Source: Chthoniobacterales bacterium
Lineage (GTDB): Bacteria > Verrucomicrobiota > Verrucomicrobiia > Chthoniobacterales > UBA10450
Direction of reading: 5' to 3'
Length of the DNA stretch: 11,094 bases
Assembly: GCA_013695905.1 (NCBI GenBank)
Contig: JACCZQ010000473.1
Coordinates: 1-11,094, forward strand
How positions within the stretch are numbered: the stretch's first letter is position 1; each line of letters opens with the position of its first letter. Under the pieces are notes generated by a model that was given only the letters and a program-made list of their open reading frames with translations, was not told the origin of the DNA and ran no database searches. Shown here piece after piece: positions 1 to 6,849 of this stretch. Made by a program: the position numbers and the translations under genes.

Positions 1-51
1 CGTCCGGAGCCGACAACGTCCTCCACCAATCGGCGCCCCCACACCCCGCGC

Positions 52-88
52 GGGATCCTTCGGCGCGCTTCGCCAGCCTCAGGATGAC
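52..88 (-). repeat. GTCA-type hairpin repeat, copy 1
   Basis: Read on the minus strand, this begins GTCA and then has a 4-bp outer stem TCCT/AGGA (84-81 with 59-56). Next come facing GA dinucleotides (80-79 and 61-60), an inner stem GGC/GCC (78-76 with 64-62) and a loop containing GCGAAGC. It follows the same plan as the two copies at 8568-8672. It lies downstream of the stop codon of the broken EEP gene. Similar GTCAT...GCGAAG...GGATC words are familiar from many bacterial genomes, but the family cannot be named from sequence alone. Confidence 0.6.
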
Positions 89-118
89 CTGCTTACGGGA
101 GCCCTGCGCCAGAGCGCC

Positions 119-826
119 TCAGCGGAGATCGAGGTCCACCCACACGGCGGCGTGATCGCTGGCGGAGCTGGTGTCACCCGTCACGGTGGGGAGCGGCGGA
201 TATTTTTCGCGCACCTTCTTCGTGCTGGCCCAGATGCCGCGGCGCTCGATGCCGACTTGTTGCACTCGCGGCCAGAGCGCCTCAGAAACCAACAGGCAAT
301 CGATCTGGTCGTTCTTACTCGGGGTGGCGTCGCCGCGATGCGTCCAGCGATCCGCGCCCGGCGGGAGCTGATCAAAGGTGTTGCGCAATCCCGAACGATC
401 CAGTAGCGGCGCGAGCGACGCCGACCTCGGCAGCTCGTTCAGATCACCAGCTACTACGACCCAATCTTTCGCGAGGTTGAAGCGCTTCAGAATTTCCGAG
501 ACCCGCTCGGCCTGGCGCAGGCGTTTCGCATCATTGTCGCTCTGCCGGCCGTAGCCGCGGCTCTTGAAGTGATTCACCAGCACCCAGAGCATTCGCCGGC
601 CCGGCACATCGATCTGGAACTCCGCACAATCACGGCTGAATAACGGCCGCTTCGTCACCGGATCAGGATCATCGACCCGGCTCCGCATGTTTCGAATTGG
701 TCACCGGCTCATGATGCCGGAATCAATTCCGCGGTCGTCGTTCCCGTCGATGACCATGGCGTGGCGATAGGGTGCGGATTTGAGGATGGTTTCGTTGAAG
801 CGTCGCACCACCGGGCGGCTCTCCAC
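119..826 (-). pseudogene. Endonuclease/exonuclease/phosphatase family protein, truncated and interrupted
   Basis: The C-terminal two thirds of an EEP-fold hydrolase (DNase I-like metal-dependent phosphodiesterases) are recognisable. Visible motifs in order are RRFNETIL, DGNDDRGID, VNHFKSRG, AGDLNELP (metal and catalytic region), NDQIDCLLVS and the terminal SDHAAVW. The reading frame is broken by an in-frame TGA at 703-701: GIMSR, stop, PIRNMRSRVDD continues in the same frame, so this is a nonsense change and not a frameshift. The N-terminal part, which should carry the first catalytic Asn and Glu, is missing. EEP-like sequence begins at VESRPVV near 826 and is preceded by unrelated sequence. 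Translation could restart at ATG 688 and give a 189-residue fragment, but that would lack half the active site. Most likely a decaying gene; the exact substrate of the parent protein is unknown. Confidence 0.75.
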
Positions 827-894
827 CCGGCTCTGCCATCCACGACTACCCCGAGCTCCTTCTGCACGGACCGGATCAATTCCTCGGTATTCAT
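826..894 (-). pseudogene. N-terminal fragment resembling a peptidoglycan-binding protein
   Basis: From ATG 894 the minus strand encodes MNTEELIRSVQKELGVVVDG followed by RAG. This resembles the beginning of a peptidoglycan-binding domain, where an ELGV-x-x-DGRAG motif is normally followed by P-x-T-W. Here the likeness stops at the glycine at 828-826, exactly where the EEP-like reading begins in another frame, so the rest of the gene appears to have been lost at a deletion or recombination junction. A short upstream reading (ATG 941 or 953, MIRPADVIGRARPLLI) ends in a TGA that overlaps this ATG as ATGA, a layout typical of coupled genes. No convincing Shine-Dalgarno sequence is present. The family assignment rests on about 23 residues. 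Confidence 0.4.
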
Positions 895-1116
895 ATGAGT
901 AGAGGTCTCGCTCTGCCGATGACATCAGCGGGGCGAATCATGCTTCCTTTCATTCTCTACTACGGCTTCTGCGCGTACGAGTTACGGGAAATCTATGTGG
1001 GAATCCAGGCCGAGGTAAAGCATAAACCGTGACGCGATTCTGGATGCAGCGGTTTCTCGTCGCTCTGTCAGGCGGAGGCGCAGCGGTGGGCGCGAGATTA
1101 TCTCGCCCTGCGGGAG
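895..1116. other. Short interval without a confident gene
   Basis: A plus-strand frame is open from ATG 895 (also ATG 919 and 940) to the TGA at 1030-1032. From ATG 940 it reads MLPFILYYGFCAYELREIYV and then ten more residues. I do not recognise it, and no good ribosome binding site precedes it. It may be chance or the tail of a lost gene. The rest of the interval up to the cytochrome stop holds only the hairpin at 1088-1108. Confidence 0.3.
1088..1108 (-). terminator. Possible terminator hairpin after the cytochrome gene
   Basis: GCGAGA (1092-1097) pairs with TCTCGC (1101-1106) around a TTA loop. The stem extends by two G-C pairs across a one-base bulge. It lies about 10 nt beyond the cytochrome stop codon on the minus strand. 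There is no clear T-tract after it, so termination is only a suggestion. Confidence 0.35.
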
Positions 1117-1575
1117 TTAATTTTTCCGGAAGCTGCGCACTTCAGCAGGATCCAGCGTTTCGCTCTTCCCTGCGAAACGCTGCCGCAGGTAAGCGGTCAC
1201 GGAAGCGATCTCCTCATCCGACAGATAATCCATGGCCGGCATGATCCCGTTGAGCTTCCGTCCATCGACAATGCTCCGGTTCCGCTGCCCCTGCAGAATC
1301 ACTCTATAGGTCGCAGCAGGTGCAGCCAGCACGACCGGCGAGTTCGTGAGCGGCGGCGCGTTCGCTCCGCCTTCGCCGGCGTAATGGCATTGCGCGCAAT
1401 GCATCTCGTACACTTTTTCGCCGGCGGCGAATTGCTCGGCCGGTGCAGCTGCCGTCGCGCTGCGTGGCGGCGCCACAGTTTCTTCGCCAGGCCCGCAGGC
1501 GGCGCACAGGCACGCGCCCGCGAGGACCACCGTCCAGCGGAGGCGAGCAATCCACGTCGCGGAGACGATTATCAT
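1117..1575 (-). CDS. Small mono-haem c-type cytochrome, exported
   Basis: From ATG 1575 this gives 152 residues. An N-terminal segment with Arg residues followed by a hydrophobic run ends in a Cys-rich stretch (C22, C24, C27), which looks like an export signal and possibly an atypical lipoprotein signal. The haem-binding motif CAQCH is at 60-64. The probable distal Met ligand is M112 in GIMPAMDYLSDEE, followed by the usual C-terminal helix ASVTAYLRQRF. This is the normal size and layout of a class I cytochrome c acting as a periplasmic electron carrier. The frame stays open to ATG 1602 and ATG 1719, but those starts would put unlike sequence before the signal and overlap the neighbouring gene more. 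The start at 1575 shares bases with the divergent start at 1574. Its partner is plausibly the adjacent PQQ-dependent dehydrogenase; that link is inferred from position only. Confidence 0.85.
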   Translation of the reverse strand: MIIVSATWIARLRWTVVLAGACLCAACGPGEETVAPPRSATAAAPAEQFAAGEKVYEMHCAQCHYAGEGGANAPPLTNSPVVLAAPAATYRVILQGQRNRSIVDGRKLNGIMPAMDYLSDEEIASVTAYLRQRFAGKSETLDPAEVRSFRKN

Positions 1576-2701
1576 GAGTATGAATCGCGTCGTCCCATGC
1601 ATTGTGACCGTAGCAGCGGCCAGCGTCTGTGTCGCGCCGGCGCAGAGCACAGTCCGATCCGAGAAGCACAGCTTCAGGATCGAAACCGTCGCGGAGGGTC
1701 TGCGCAATCCGTGGGGCATGGAGATGCTGCCGGACGGGCGTTTTCTGGTGACGGAACGGCCGGGGCGTCTCCGGATTATCGGAGCAGATGGTCAACTGCA
1801 GAAGGAACCGGTCGCGAACGTGCCGGAGGTCGTGGCGCGCGGACAGGGCGGATTGCTCGACGTGCGATTGCATCCGAATTACGCGCAAAACGGCTGGATT
1901 TACCTTTCCTATTCCAAGCCGCTCCGGGGCGGCAGCCTCACCTCGATCATCCGCGGAAAGCTAAAGGGAAACGCGCTCACCGAGATCCAGACCGTCTTCG
2001 ATCCGCCCGCTGAGGAGGCGACGAATAGCAGCGTCCACTTCGGGAATCGCATCGAGTTTGACGGAAAAGGATTCATGTATTTCCCGATCGGCGATCGCGG
2101 CGAACAGGAGAACGCGCAGAAGCTGGAGAACGTGAAGGGCAAGGTGCACCGGCTGCACGACGACGGGCGCGTGCCGGCGGATAATCCGTTCGTGAAGCAG
2201 CGCGGGGCACGGCCGTCGATCTGGAGCTACGGAAATCGGAACATCCAGGGTCTTCGCTTCAAACCGGGCACGGGTGAGCTCTACGCGAGCGAGCATGGGC
2301 CGCGCGGCGGTGACGAGCTGAACCTGATCCGCCGCGGATTGAATTACGGCTGGCCGGTCATCACCTACGGCATCAACTACAGCGGGGCCAAGATCAGCGA
2401 CCTCACGCACAAGGAAGGGATGGAGCAGCCGGTCAAGCAATGGACGCCCTCCCCGGCGTTCTGCGGGATGGATTTTTATACCGGCGACAAGTTCCCGCAG
2501 TGGAAAGGAAATCTGTTTATCAGCGCGCTCGCCCTGCAGAAGGTGCACCGGCTGGTCATCAACAACGGAAAGGTGACGCAGGAGGAGACGCTGCTGGAGC
2601 GCACAGGGCGGATTAGAGATATTCGCAGCTTCCGCGACGGTCTTCTTTATGTGATCTACGATGAGCCGGGCAAGATCGTTCGGCTGGTGCCGGAGGGATG
2701 A
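1574..2701 (+). CDS. PQQ-dependent aldose sugar dehydrogenase-like protein
   Basis: 375 residues, the normal size for soluble PQQ sugar dehydrogenases of the six-bladed propeller type (Asd/YliI and GdhB relatives). These oxidise aldose sugars in the periplasm using pyrroloquinoline quinone. An N-terminal signal peptide ends near APAQS (residues 22-25). Family motifs follow in order: NPWGMEMLPDGRFLVTERPG (45-64), GQGGLLDVRLHPNY (90-103), SVHFGNRIEF with H155 matching the catalytic His of the family, YGNRNIQGL with R222, SEHGPRGGDELN (239-250), NYGWPVITYG and the closing blade DIRSFRDGLLYVIYD. GGAG at 1561-1564 lies 9 nt before ATG 1574. ATG 1580 is an alternative start, with GATTAT (1567-1572) 7 nt upstream of it. 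The start overlaps that of the divergent cytochrome gene. Substrate and true quinone dependence cannot be read from the sequence; some family members are of uncertain activity. Confidence 0.9.
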   Translation: MSMNRVVPCIVTVAAASVCVAPAQSTVRSEKHSFRIETVAEGLRNPWGMEMLPDGRFLVTERPGRLRIIGADGQLQKEPVANVPEVVARGQGGLLDVRLHPNYAQNGWIYLSYSKPLRGGSLTSIIRGKLKGNALTEIQTVFDPPAEEATNSSVHFGNRIEFDGKGFMYFPIGDRGEQENAQKLENVKGKVHRLHDDGRVPADNPFVKQRGARPSIWSYGNRNIQGLRFKPGTGELYASEHGPRGGDELNLIRRGLNYGWPVITYGINYSGAKISDLTHKEGMEQPVKQWTPSPAFCGMDFYTGDKFPQWKGNLFISALALQKVHRLVINNGKVTQEETLLERTGRIRDIRSFRDGLLYVIYDEPGKIVRLVPEG

Positions 2702-2718
2702 AAACATCCTGATTTCCC

Positions 2719-3936
2719 ATGATCGGCGTTGACCAAATCCGCGCCCACTTCCCGGCGCTGAACCGCACTCACAACGGCCAACCGGTCGCCTACTTCGACG
2801 GCCCGGGCGGGACTCAGGTTCCCCGCGTCGTGGTGGAGGCGATCAGCGATTACCTTTTCGCGCGCAATGCGAACACGCATTGGGCATTTCCCACCAGCCG
2901 CGAAACGGACGCGACGATCGCCAGCGCCCGCGAGGCCGCGGCGGATTTCCTGAACGCGCAGACCAACGAGGTCGCCTTCGGCGCGAACATGACGACGCTC
3001 ACATTCCACCTGGCGCGAGCGCTCGGCCGCGGCTACGGCCCTGAGGACGAGATCGTGGTGACCGAGCTGGACCACCACGCGAACATCGATCCCTGGTGTG
3101 CGCTGGAGCAGGACCGCGGCGTGACGATTCGCGTGGCGAAGATGATCCCGGAGACAGGGCAACTCGATTGGGAGGATCTGGCGCGGCAAATCAACCAACG
3201 CACGAAGCTGGTGGCGATCGGCGCTGCCTCGAACGCGCTGGGGACGATCACCGCTGTCCGCCGCGCCAGCGAGATGGCGCATGCGGTCGGCGCACAGGTG
3301 TTCGTCGATGCCGTTCACTTCGCGCCGCACGAGCTGGTCGATGTGCGGGAGATGCAATGCGACTTCCTCGGCTGCTCCGCCTACAAATTTTACGGACCGC
3401 ACATCGGCATCCTCTACGGCCGGCACGAGCTGTTGGCGGAGATTGATTTCCCGAAGCTGCTCCCCTCGCCCAAGACCGCGCCGGAACGTGCCGAGACCGG
3501 CACCCAGAACCACGAAGCGATGGCGGGCACAGCGGCCGCGATCAACTTTCTTGCGTCATTGGCGCCGGGTGCGACACGCCCGGAGAAACTGCAGGCGGCG
3601 TTTCATGGATTGCATGAGCGCGGCTCCAGCTTAATCGAACGGCTCTGGAACGGCCTCTCGGCGATGGACGGTGTCCGGGTCTTCGGTCCGCCACCGACTG
3701 CTCCGCGCACCCCGACCATCGCCTTCACCGTCGGAGGCGTTCCGTCGCTCGAGGTATCACAGCAGCTGGCCGACCGCGGCGTTTTCGCCTCGAACGGCGA
3801 CTTCTACGCGACGACGGTGGTGAAGCGACTCGGCCAAACCCGCGACGGGATGGTGCGAGCCGGCTGCGCCTGCTACACCACCGCGGACGAAATCGACCGG
3901 CTCCTCGCCGGAGTGCGCGAGATCGCCAAACGCTGA
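2719..3936 (+). CDS. Class V aminotransferase-fold protein, cysteine desulfurase-like (VC1184-type subfamily)
   Basis: 405 residues, a full-length PLP enzyme of aminotransferase class V. The PLP Schiff-base lysine is K223 in SAYKFYGPH. The cofactor-stacking His lies in ELDHHAN (about 119-120), and VDAVHFAPH (196-204) supplies the Asp that contacts the pyridine nitrogen. ETGTQNHEAMAG (259-270) matches the subfamily known from VC1184-like proteins. The active-site Cys of SufS/IscS should sit on the loop that here reads SNGDFYATT (358-366) and is absent, so cysteine desulfurase activity is doubtful despite the usual database name. The C-terminal GCACYTTADEIDRL holds two cysteines, but it corresponds to the helix after the catalytic loop. 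It begins 17 bp after the dehydrogenase stop, so co-transcription is likely. No Shine-Dalgarno sequence is seen before ATG 2719. The actual substrate is unknown. Confidence 0.85.
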   Translation: MIGVDQIRAHFPALNRTHNGQPVAYFDGPGGTQVPRVVVEAISDYLFARNANTHWAFPTSRETDATIASAREAAADFLNAQTNEVAFGANMTTLTFHLARALGRGYGPEDEIVVTELDHHANIDPWCALEQDRGVTIRVAKMIPETGQLDWEDLARQINQRTKLVAIGAASNALGTITAVRRASEMAHAVGAQVFVDAVHFAPHELVDVREMQCDFLGCSAYKFYGPHIGILYGRHELLAEIDFPKLLPSPKTAPERAETGTQNHEAMAGTAAAINFLASLAPGATRPEKLQAAFHGLHERGSSLIERLWNGLSAMDGVRVFGPPPTAPRTPTIAFTVGGVPSLEVSQQLADRGVFASNGDFYATTVVKRLGQTRDGMVRAGCACYTTADEIDRLLAGVREIAKR

Positions 3937-3978
3937 CGCCATTCTGGAGGGCCACGCTCCCGTCATTGCCTGCCGCGC

Positions 3979-4030
3979 GAGCAACGCTTCAACAGCAGCA
4001 TTGCTCCGCAAGCCGCTCGCCGGGTAGCAT
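3979..4030 (+). promoter_or_regulatory. Promoter candidate for the WD40-like gene, with inverted repeat over the -35
   Basis: TTGCTC (4001-4006) and TAGCAT (4025-4030) are separated by 18 bp. The -10 ends 8 nt before ATG 4039 and no Shine-Dalgarno sequence is present, which fits a leaderless or nearly leaderless mRNA. GAGCAACGCT (3979-3988) and AGCATTGCTC (3997-4006) form an inverted repeat with one mismatch whose right arm contains the -35 box. It could be an operator or a hairpin closing the upstream transcript. Assigned by eye. Confidence 0.4.
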
Positions 4031-4038
4031 CTACCGCG

Positions 4039-5358
4039 ATGCGCGCGAACTCGCCTCTTCTCCTTCTTCTGGGCACATCTTGCCTTGCGACCCCCGCCCC
4101 GGCACAAAATCCTCCACCAGTCGCACCGACGCCACGACTCGGCGACCTCCGCGGGGTCTGGGACGCCCACTTCAACCACGACTCTTCGCGCGTGATCGTG
4201 CGTCTCCGGGACGGAGGCGTGAGCCTCTGGGACGCAGCCACGGGAACTCCTGTGACCGGCGAACTGCCGCTCGACAAACCAGCCGAACATCACGTGATGA
4301 GCACAGATGCCAAACTGGTGCTGATCGGTTTCGAGGACGGCGCACAAGTCTTCGATGGCACGACCGGTGCAGCCGTCTCACCCCTCCTGAAAGCGCGACT
4401 GAAAAACGACCTCCAAACGCCCGCGCTTTTCTCACCCGATGGCGAAACGGCCATCATCTTCGGTGGCAGCGAGGCGTTCGTCTGGAGAGTCCGCGCTGGC
4501 CAATTGCTCGCCAGGATTCCGACACCGGCGCGCGAAGGTGAAGAGGCGCCTCCGGCCGCTTTCTTCACCCGCGATGGGGCACATTGCTTCGTGCTGGACC
4601 GGCAAGGCACCGTCACCCGCTACGATGCGAAGAGCTGGAAACAATCCGGCAAACCAATGCGGCATCCCGCCGCCGAACTCGCCTACGAATTCGCGTTCGC
4701 TGCCACCGCCGACGGCAAGTGGCTCGCCACGTTTGATCATCCCGGCGAGAACGGCCCGAAAGCGCACCTCCAACTCTGGGACGCAACGGCGAACAAGCCG
4801 CTCGGTAAACCTGTCGTCGCGGTGAATGGCCTCAGCGCGCAGTTCCTCAGCACATCAAGCCGCGTCCTCATCACTCCGGCGCGCGGCGACGCGCACCTGC
4901 GTGAGCTGCCGTCGTCGAAAGTGGCTTACAAGACACGACCCCACGATGATGTCGATGGACCTGCCACCACCGTGACTCCGGATGAGAAATGGATTCTCAC
5001 GTGGGGCAATGACAATCGTCTCGACATCTACAACGCGAAGACCGGCGAGCTGGCGAGCAACTACCTGGGCTCGGCCAGAATCGCCCAAGTGATGTTCCAG
5101 CCGGACTCCTCCTTCTGCTATGTCCCCCTCGATAACACCGCCTTTCCAAACCAGCATTTATACGATCACTATCTCGTGAAATTGACGCTGCCCAAGCTGG
5201 ATGTCGGCAGCGTCGTGCGCATCGCTGAATACCTGCACCGCACCTCGCTTTCGCCCGACGGGCGCCGCCTTCTGGCGCAGCAAGGATCCACCGACCAGGA
5301 GCGAATTGTCCTCTACGACACCGCCACGTTGAACGAGATTCAATGGCCGGCGCGGTGA
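4039..5358 (+). CDS. Secreted WD40-like beta-propeller protein
   Basis: 439 residues with a clear signal peptide: hydrophobic LLLLLGTSCLA, then a Pro/Ala-rich stretch ending in PAPAQ near residue 23. The mature part is built of degenerate WD40-like blades. Visible ones include AHFNHDSSRVIVRLRDGGVS followed by LWDAATGTPV (48-72), LFSPDGETAIIFGGSEAFVW, FAATADGKWLATFDHP with LQLWDAT, VTPDEKWILTWGNDNRLDIY with NAKTGE, and TSLSPDGRRLLAQQG with LYDTATL. The repeated D-x-K/R-W/V and (L/V)WD-A-x-T pattern supports a propeller of about seven blades. No enzyme domain is attached, so it is probably a periplasmic or cell-surface binding or scaffold protein. The partner is unknown. It probably has its own promoter (TTGCTC/TAGCAT). 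ATG 4039 is chosen because it starts the signal peptide. Confidence 0.75.
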   Translation: MRANSPLLLLLGTSCLATPAPAQNPPPVAPTPRLGDLRGVWDAHFNHDSSRVIVRLRDGGVSLWDAATGTPVTGELPLDKPAEHHVMSTDAKLVLIGFEDGAQVFDGTTGAAVSPLLKARLKNDLQTPALFSPDGETAIIFGGSEAFVWRVRAGQLLARIPTPAREGEEAPPAAFFTRDGAHCFVLDRQGTVTRYDAKSWKQSGKPMRHPAAELAYEFAFAATADGKWLATFDHPGENGPKAHLQLWDATANKPLGKPVVAVNGLSAQFLSTSSRVLITPARGDAHLRELPSSKVAYKTRPHDDVDGPATTVTPDEKWILTWGNDNRLDIYNAKTGELASNYLGSARIAQVMFQPDSSFCYVPLDNTAFPNQHLYDHYLVKLTLPKLDVGSVVRIAEYLHRTSLSPDGRRLLAQQGSTDQERIVLYDTATLNEIQWPAR

Positions 5359-5444
5359 GAAAAGAGAGACTCGAACAGGCCTGAGCCGCGCCGACGGCCA
5401 CTCCAGCACTGAGGCGCTGAGCGCGCTGCCACGAAAAGAGAAAC

Positions 5445-5477
5445 GCGACAAGAGTGTCGCCTCTCCGTTGCTATAGT
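5445..5477 (+). promoter_or_regulatory. Promoter candidate and palindrome before the metallophosphoesterase gene
   Basis: TGCTATAGT (5469-5477) is an extended -10 element whose hexamer TATAGT ends 6 nt before ATG 5484. No good -35 hexamer is present. That position is instead covered by a perfect hairpin or operator-like palindrome, GCGACA-AGAG-TGTCGC (5445-5460). A repressor or activator site is possible; the call is by eye only. Confidence 0.4.
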
Positions 5478-5483
5478 GAGGCG

Positions 5484-6248
5484 ATGCCGATGATGACGCG
5501 CCGCAAGTTTCTCGCCCTCGGCGTGCTCGCCCTGCCGGCTGCCGCAGGCGTGAATGCCGCCGCCATCGAGCCCACTGCCCTCCGCCTCACCAGGCTCGAA
5601 CTCAACCCCGGAGGAAACCTCCGCTTCGTGCAGTTCAGCGATCTTCATTACAAAGGCGACACGCGTTACGCGGCGGAGGTCATCCGCACCATCAACGAAC
5701 TCGCGCCGCAATTCGTCTGCTTCACCGGCGACCTGGTGGAGCACAAAGACTTCGCGCCCGCCGCGCTCGATTTCATTCGCCAGATCAAGGCGCCGGTTTA
5801 CGGCTCCCCCGGCAATCACGACTACTGGTGCGGCGCTTCCTTTGCTGACTACGAAGCCGCCTTCGCCGCTACCGGTGGCGAGTGGCTCGTCGATCGCAGC
5901 ACCGTGCTGGAGCAGCACGATCTGGAGATCGTCGGCATGGCGCTCATCGGCATTCACGCGCTCCGGCCACCGCGCGCACGTCGCCGGCTCCTGTTGCTGC
6001 ATTATCCGGTCATGGCCGATCGCCTGCAGGGACCGCGCTTCGACCTCATCCTCTCCGGCCACTCGCACGGCGGTCAGGTGCGGCTGCCGTTCATCGGCGC
6101 CCTCGTCCTGCCCTACGGCGTCGGCCGCTACGACCTCGGCTACTTCGAAAGCGAAGGCGGGCCCCTTTACGTCAACGCCGGCATCGGCACCTACCGCGTG
6201 CCGGTGCGGTTCAACTGCCGGCCCGAGATTACCGTAGTGACGATGTAG
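5484..6248 (+). CDS. Tat-exported metallophosphoesterase (YaeI-like calcineurin family)
   Basis: 254 residues from ATG 5484. The N-terminus MPMMTRRKFLALGVLALPAA is a twin-arginine signal (TRRKFLALG), so the protein is probably folded with its metals in the cytoplasm and exported by Tat. All metal-binding motifs of the calcineurin-like phosphoesterase fold are present: FSDLHY (D53, H55), FTGDLV (D83), GNHDYW (N111, H112), LLHYP (H173) and GHSHGGQVRLP (H193, H195). The C-terminal YVNAGIGTYRVPVRFNCRPE is typical of YaeI-like enzymes, which act on phosphodiesters; the natural substrate here is unknown. ATG 5490 is an alternative start with GAGG 8 nt upstream, while ATG 5484 suits a leaderless mRNA. 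A longer reading from GTG 5454 is rejected because it runs through the promoter. The gene converges on mog across a REP-like pair. Confidence 0.88.
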   Translation: MPMMTRRKFLALGVLALPAAAGVNAAAIEPTALRLTRLELNPGGNLRFVQFSDLHYKGDTRYAAEVIRTINELAPQFVCFTGDLVEHKDFAPAALDFIRQIKAPVYGSPGNHDYWCGASFADYEAAFAATGGEWLVDRSTVLEQHDLEIVGMALIGIHALRPPRARRRLLLLHYPVMADRLQGPRFDLILSGHSHGGQVRLPFIGALVLPYGVGRYDLGYFESEGGPLYVNAGIGTYRVPVRFNCRPEITVVTM

Positions 6249-6255
6249 ATTGCTC

Positions 6256-6361
6256 TGTAGCTGTCGCCCTGTGAGCGACACGGGTATGTGGCTGGCGGGG
6301 ATGAGGACGTTGTTCCTTCTGTAACGCACAGATCCGTGTCGCCCATAGGGCGACAGCTACA
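6256..6361. repeat. Pair of inverted REP-like elements (BIME-like)
   Basis: The copy at 6256-6285 begins TGTAGCT and continues with hairpin GTCGCCC-TGT-GAGCGAC (one mismatch) and then ACGGGT. The copy at 6332-6361 is inverted: read on the minus strand it is TGTAGCT, GTCGCCC-TAT-GGGCGAC, ACGGAT. The GTAG tetranucleotide beside a short GC-rich hairpin is the layout of REP elements mobilised by RAYT (TnpA-REP) proteins. The pair sits between two convergent genes, 7 bp from the stop of the metallophosphoesterase and 3 bp from that of mog, so it may also end transcription in both directions. No RAYT gene lies in the window. Confidence 0.75.
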
Positions 6362-6364
6362 AGA

Positions 6365-6847
6365 TCAGCAGGAAGTCGGCACCCGCTGCGCCAGCTTCAC
6401 CGCGTGCGGAACAGCACCTGCCACGATGTGCAGGCATTCCACTGCGCCGGAAGGTTTCCCCGGGAGCGCGATGACGAGGGAACGCTCCACCACGGCCGCG
6501 AGACTGCGGGAGAGGATCGCGTTCGGCGTGATCTTCAACGACTCCATGCGCATCGCTTCGCCGAACCCCGGCAGCTCCACGCGCATGATGCCGCGGATCG
6601 CCTCCGGCGTGACATCACGTGCCGCGATGCCGGTGCCGCCGGTCGTCAGGATTAATCCGCAACCCTGGGCCGCAAACGCGCGGATCGTCTCCTGGATGCG
6701 CGGCAGCTCGTCGGCGAGGATTGCTTCCGCCGCGACGGTCCAGCCCCGCTTCTCCGCCGCCTCCTTCACCGCCGGCCCGCCGAGGTCGTCGTACTCGCCC
6801 GCAGCTGCGCGATCGGAGATCGTGATAATGCCGACGGTGATCGTCAT
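6365..6847 (-). CDS. mog: Molybdopterin adenylyltransferase (MogA/MoaB family)
   Basis: 160 residues, the usual size. It activates molybdopterin by adenylylation before molybdate insertion. Motifs seen: VGIITISDR (5-13), LTTGGTGIAARDVTPEA (67-83, the nucleotide/pterin-binding GGTG loop), ELPGFGEAMR (91-100), TPNAILSRS (107-115) and LPGKPSGAVE (128-137). The ELPGFGE and ILSR segments favour MogA over MoaB. It is third in the moaA-moaC-mog cluster, 66 bp after moaC. The gap is occupied by an inverted repeat ending 3 bp before ATG 6847, and no Shine-Dalgarno sequence is visible, so initiation could depend on moaC translation opening the hairpin. The stop codon abuts a REP-like element. Confidence 0.9.
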   Translation of the reverse strand: MTITVGIITISDRAAAGEYDDLGGPAVKEAAEKRGWTVAAEAILADELPRIQETIRAFAAQGCGLILTTGGTGIAARDVTPEAIRGIMRVELPGFGEAMRMESLKITPNAILSRSLAAVVERSLVIALPGKPSGAVECLHIVAGAVPHAVKLAQRVPTSC

Positions 6848-6849
6848 TT

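Noticed and set aside
1384..2013. 209-codon plus-strand frame overlapping the cytochrome and dehydrogenase genes
   Set aside because: Its composition is Arg/Ala-rich as in frame-shifted shadows, and both overlapped genes have clear family motifs.
2656..3513. 285-codon minus-strand frame opposite the class V aminotransferase gene
   Set aside because: It is antisense to a fully conserved enzyme, with no signal, motif or ribosome binding site of its own.
5340..6329. 329-codon open frame on the minus strand across the metallophosphoesterase gene
   Set aside because: It is antisense to a gene with complete metal-binding motifs, has no recognisable domain, and runs into the repeat. It is a by-product of high GC content.
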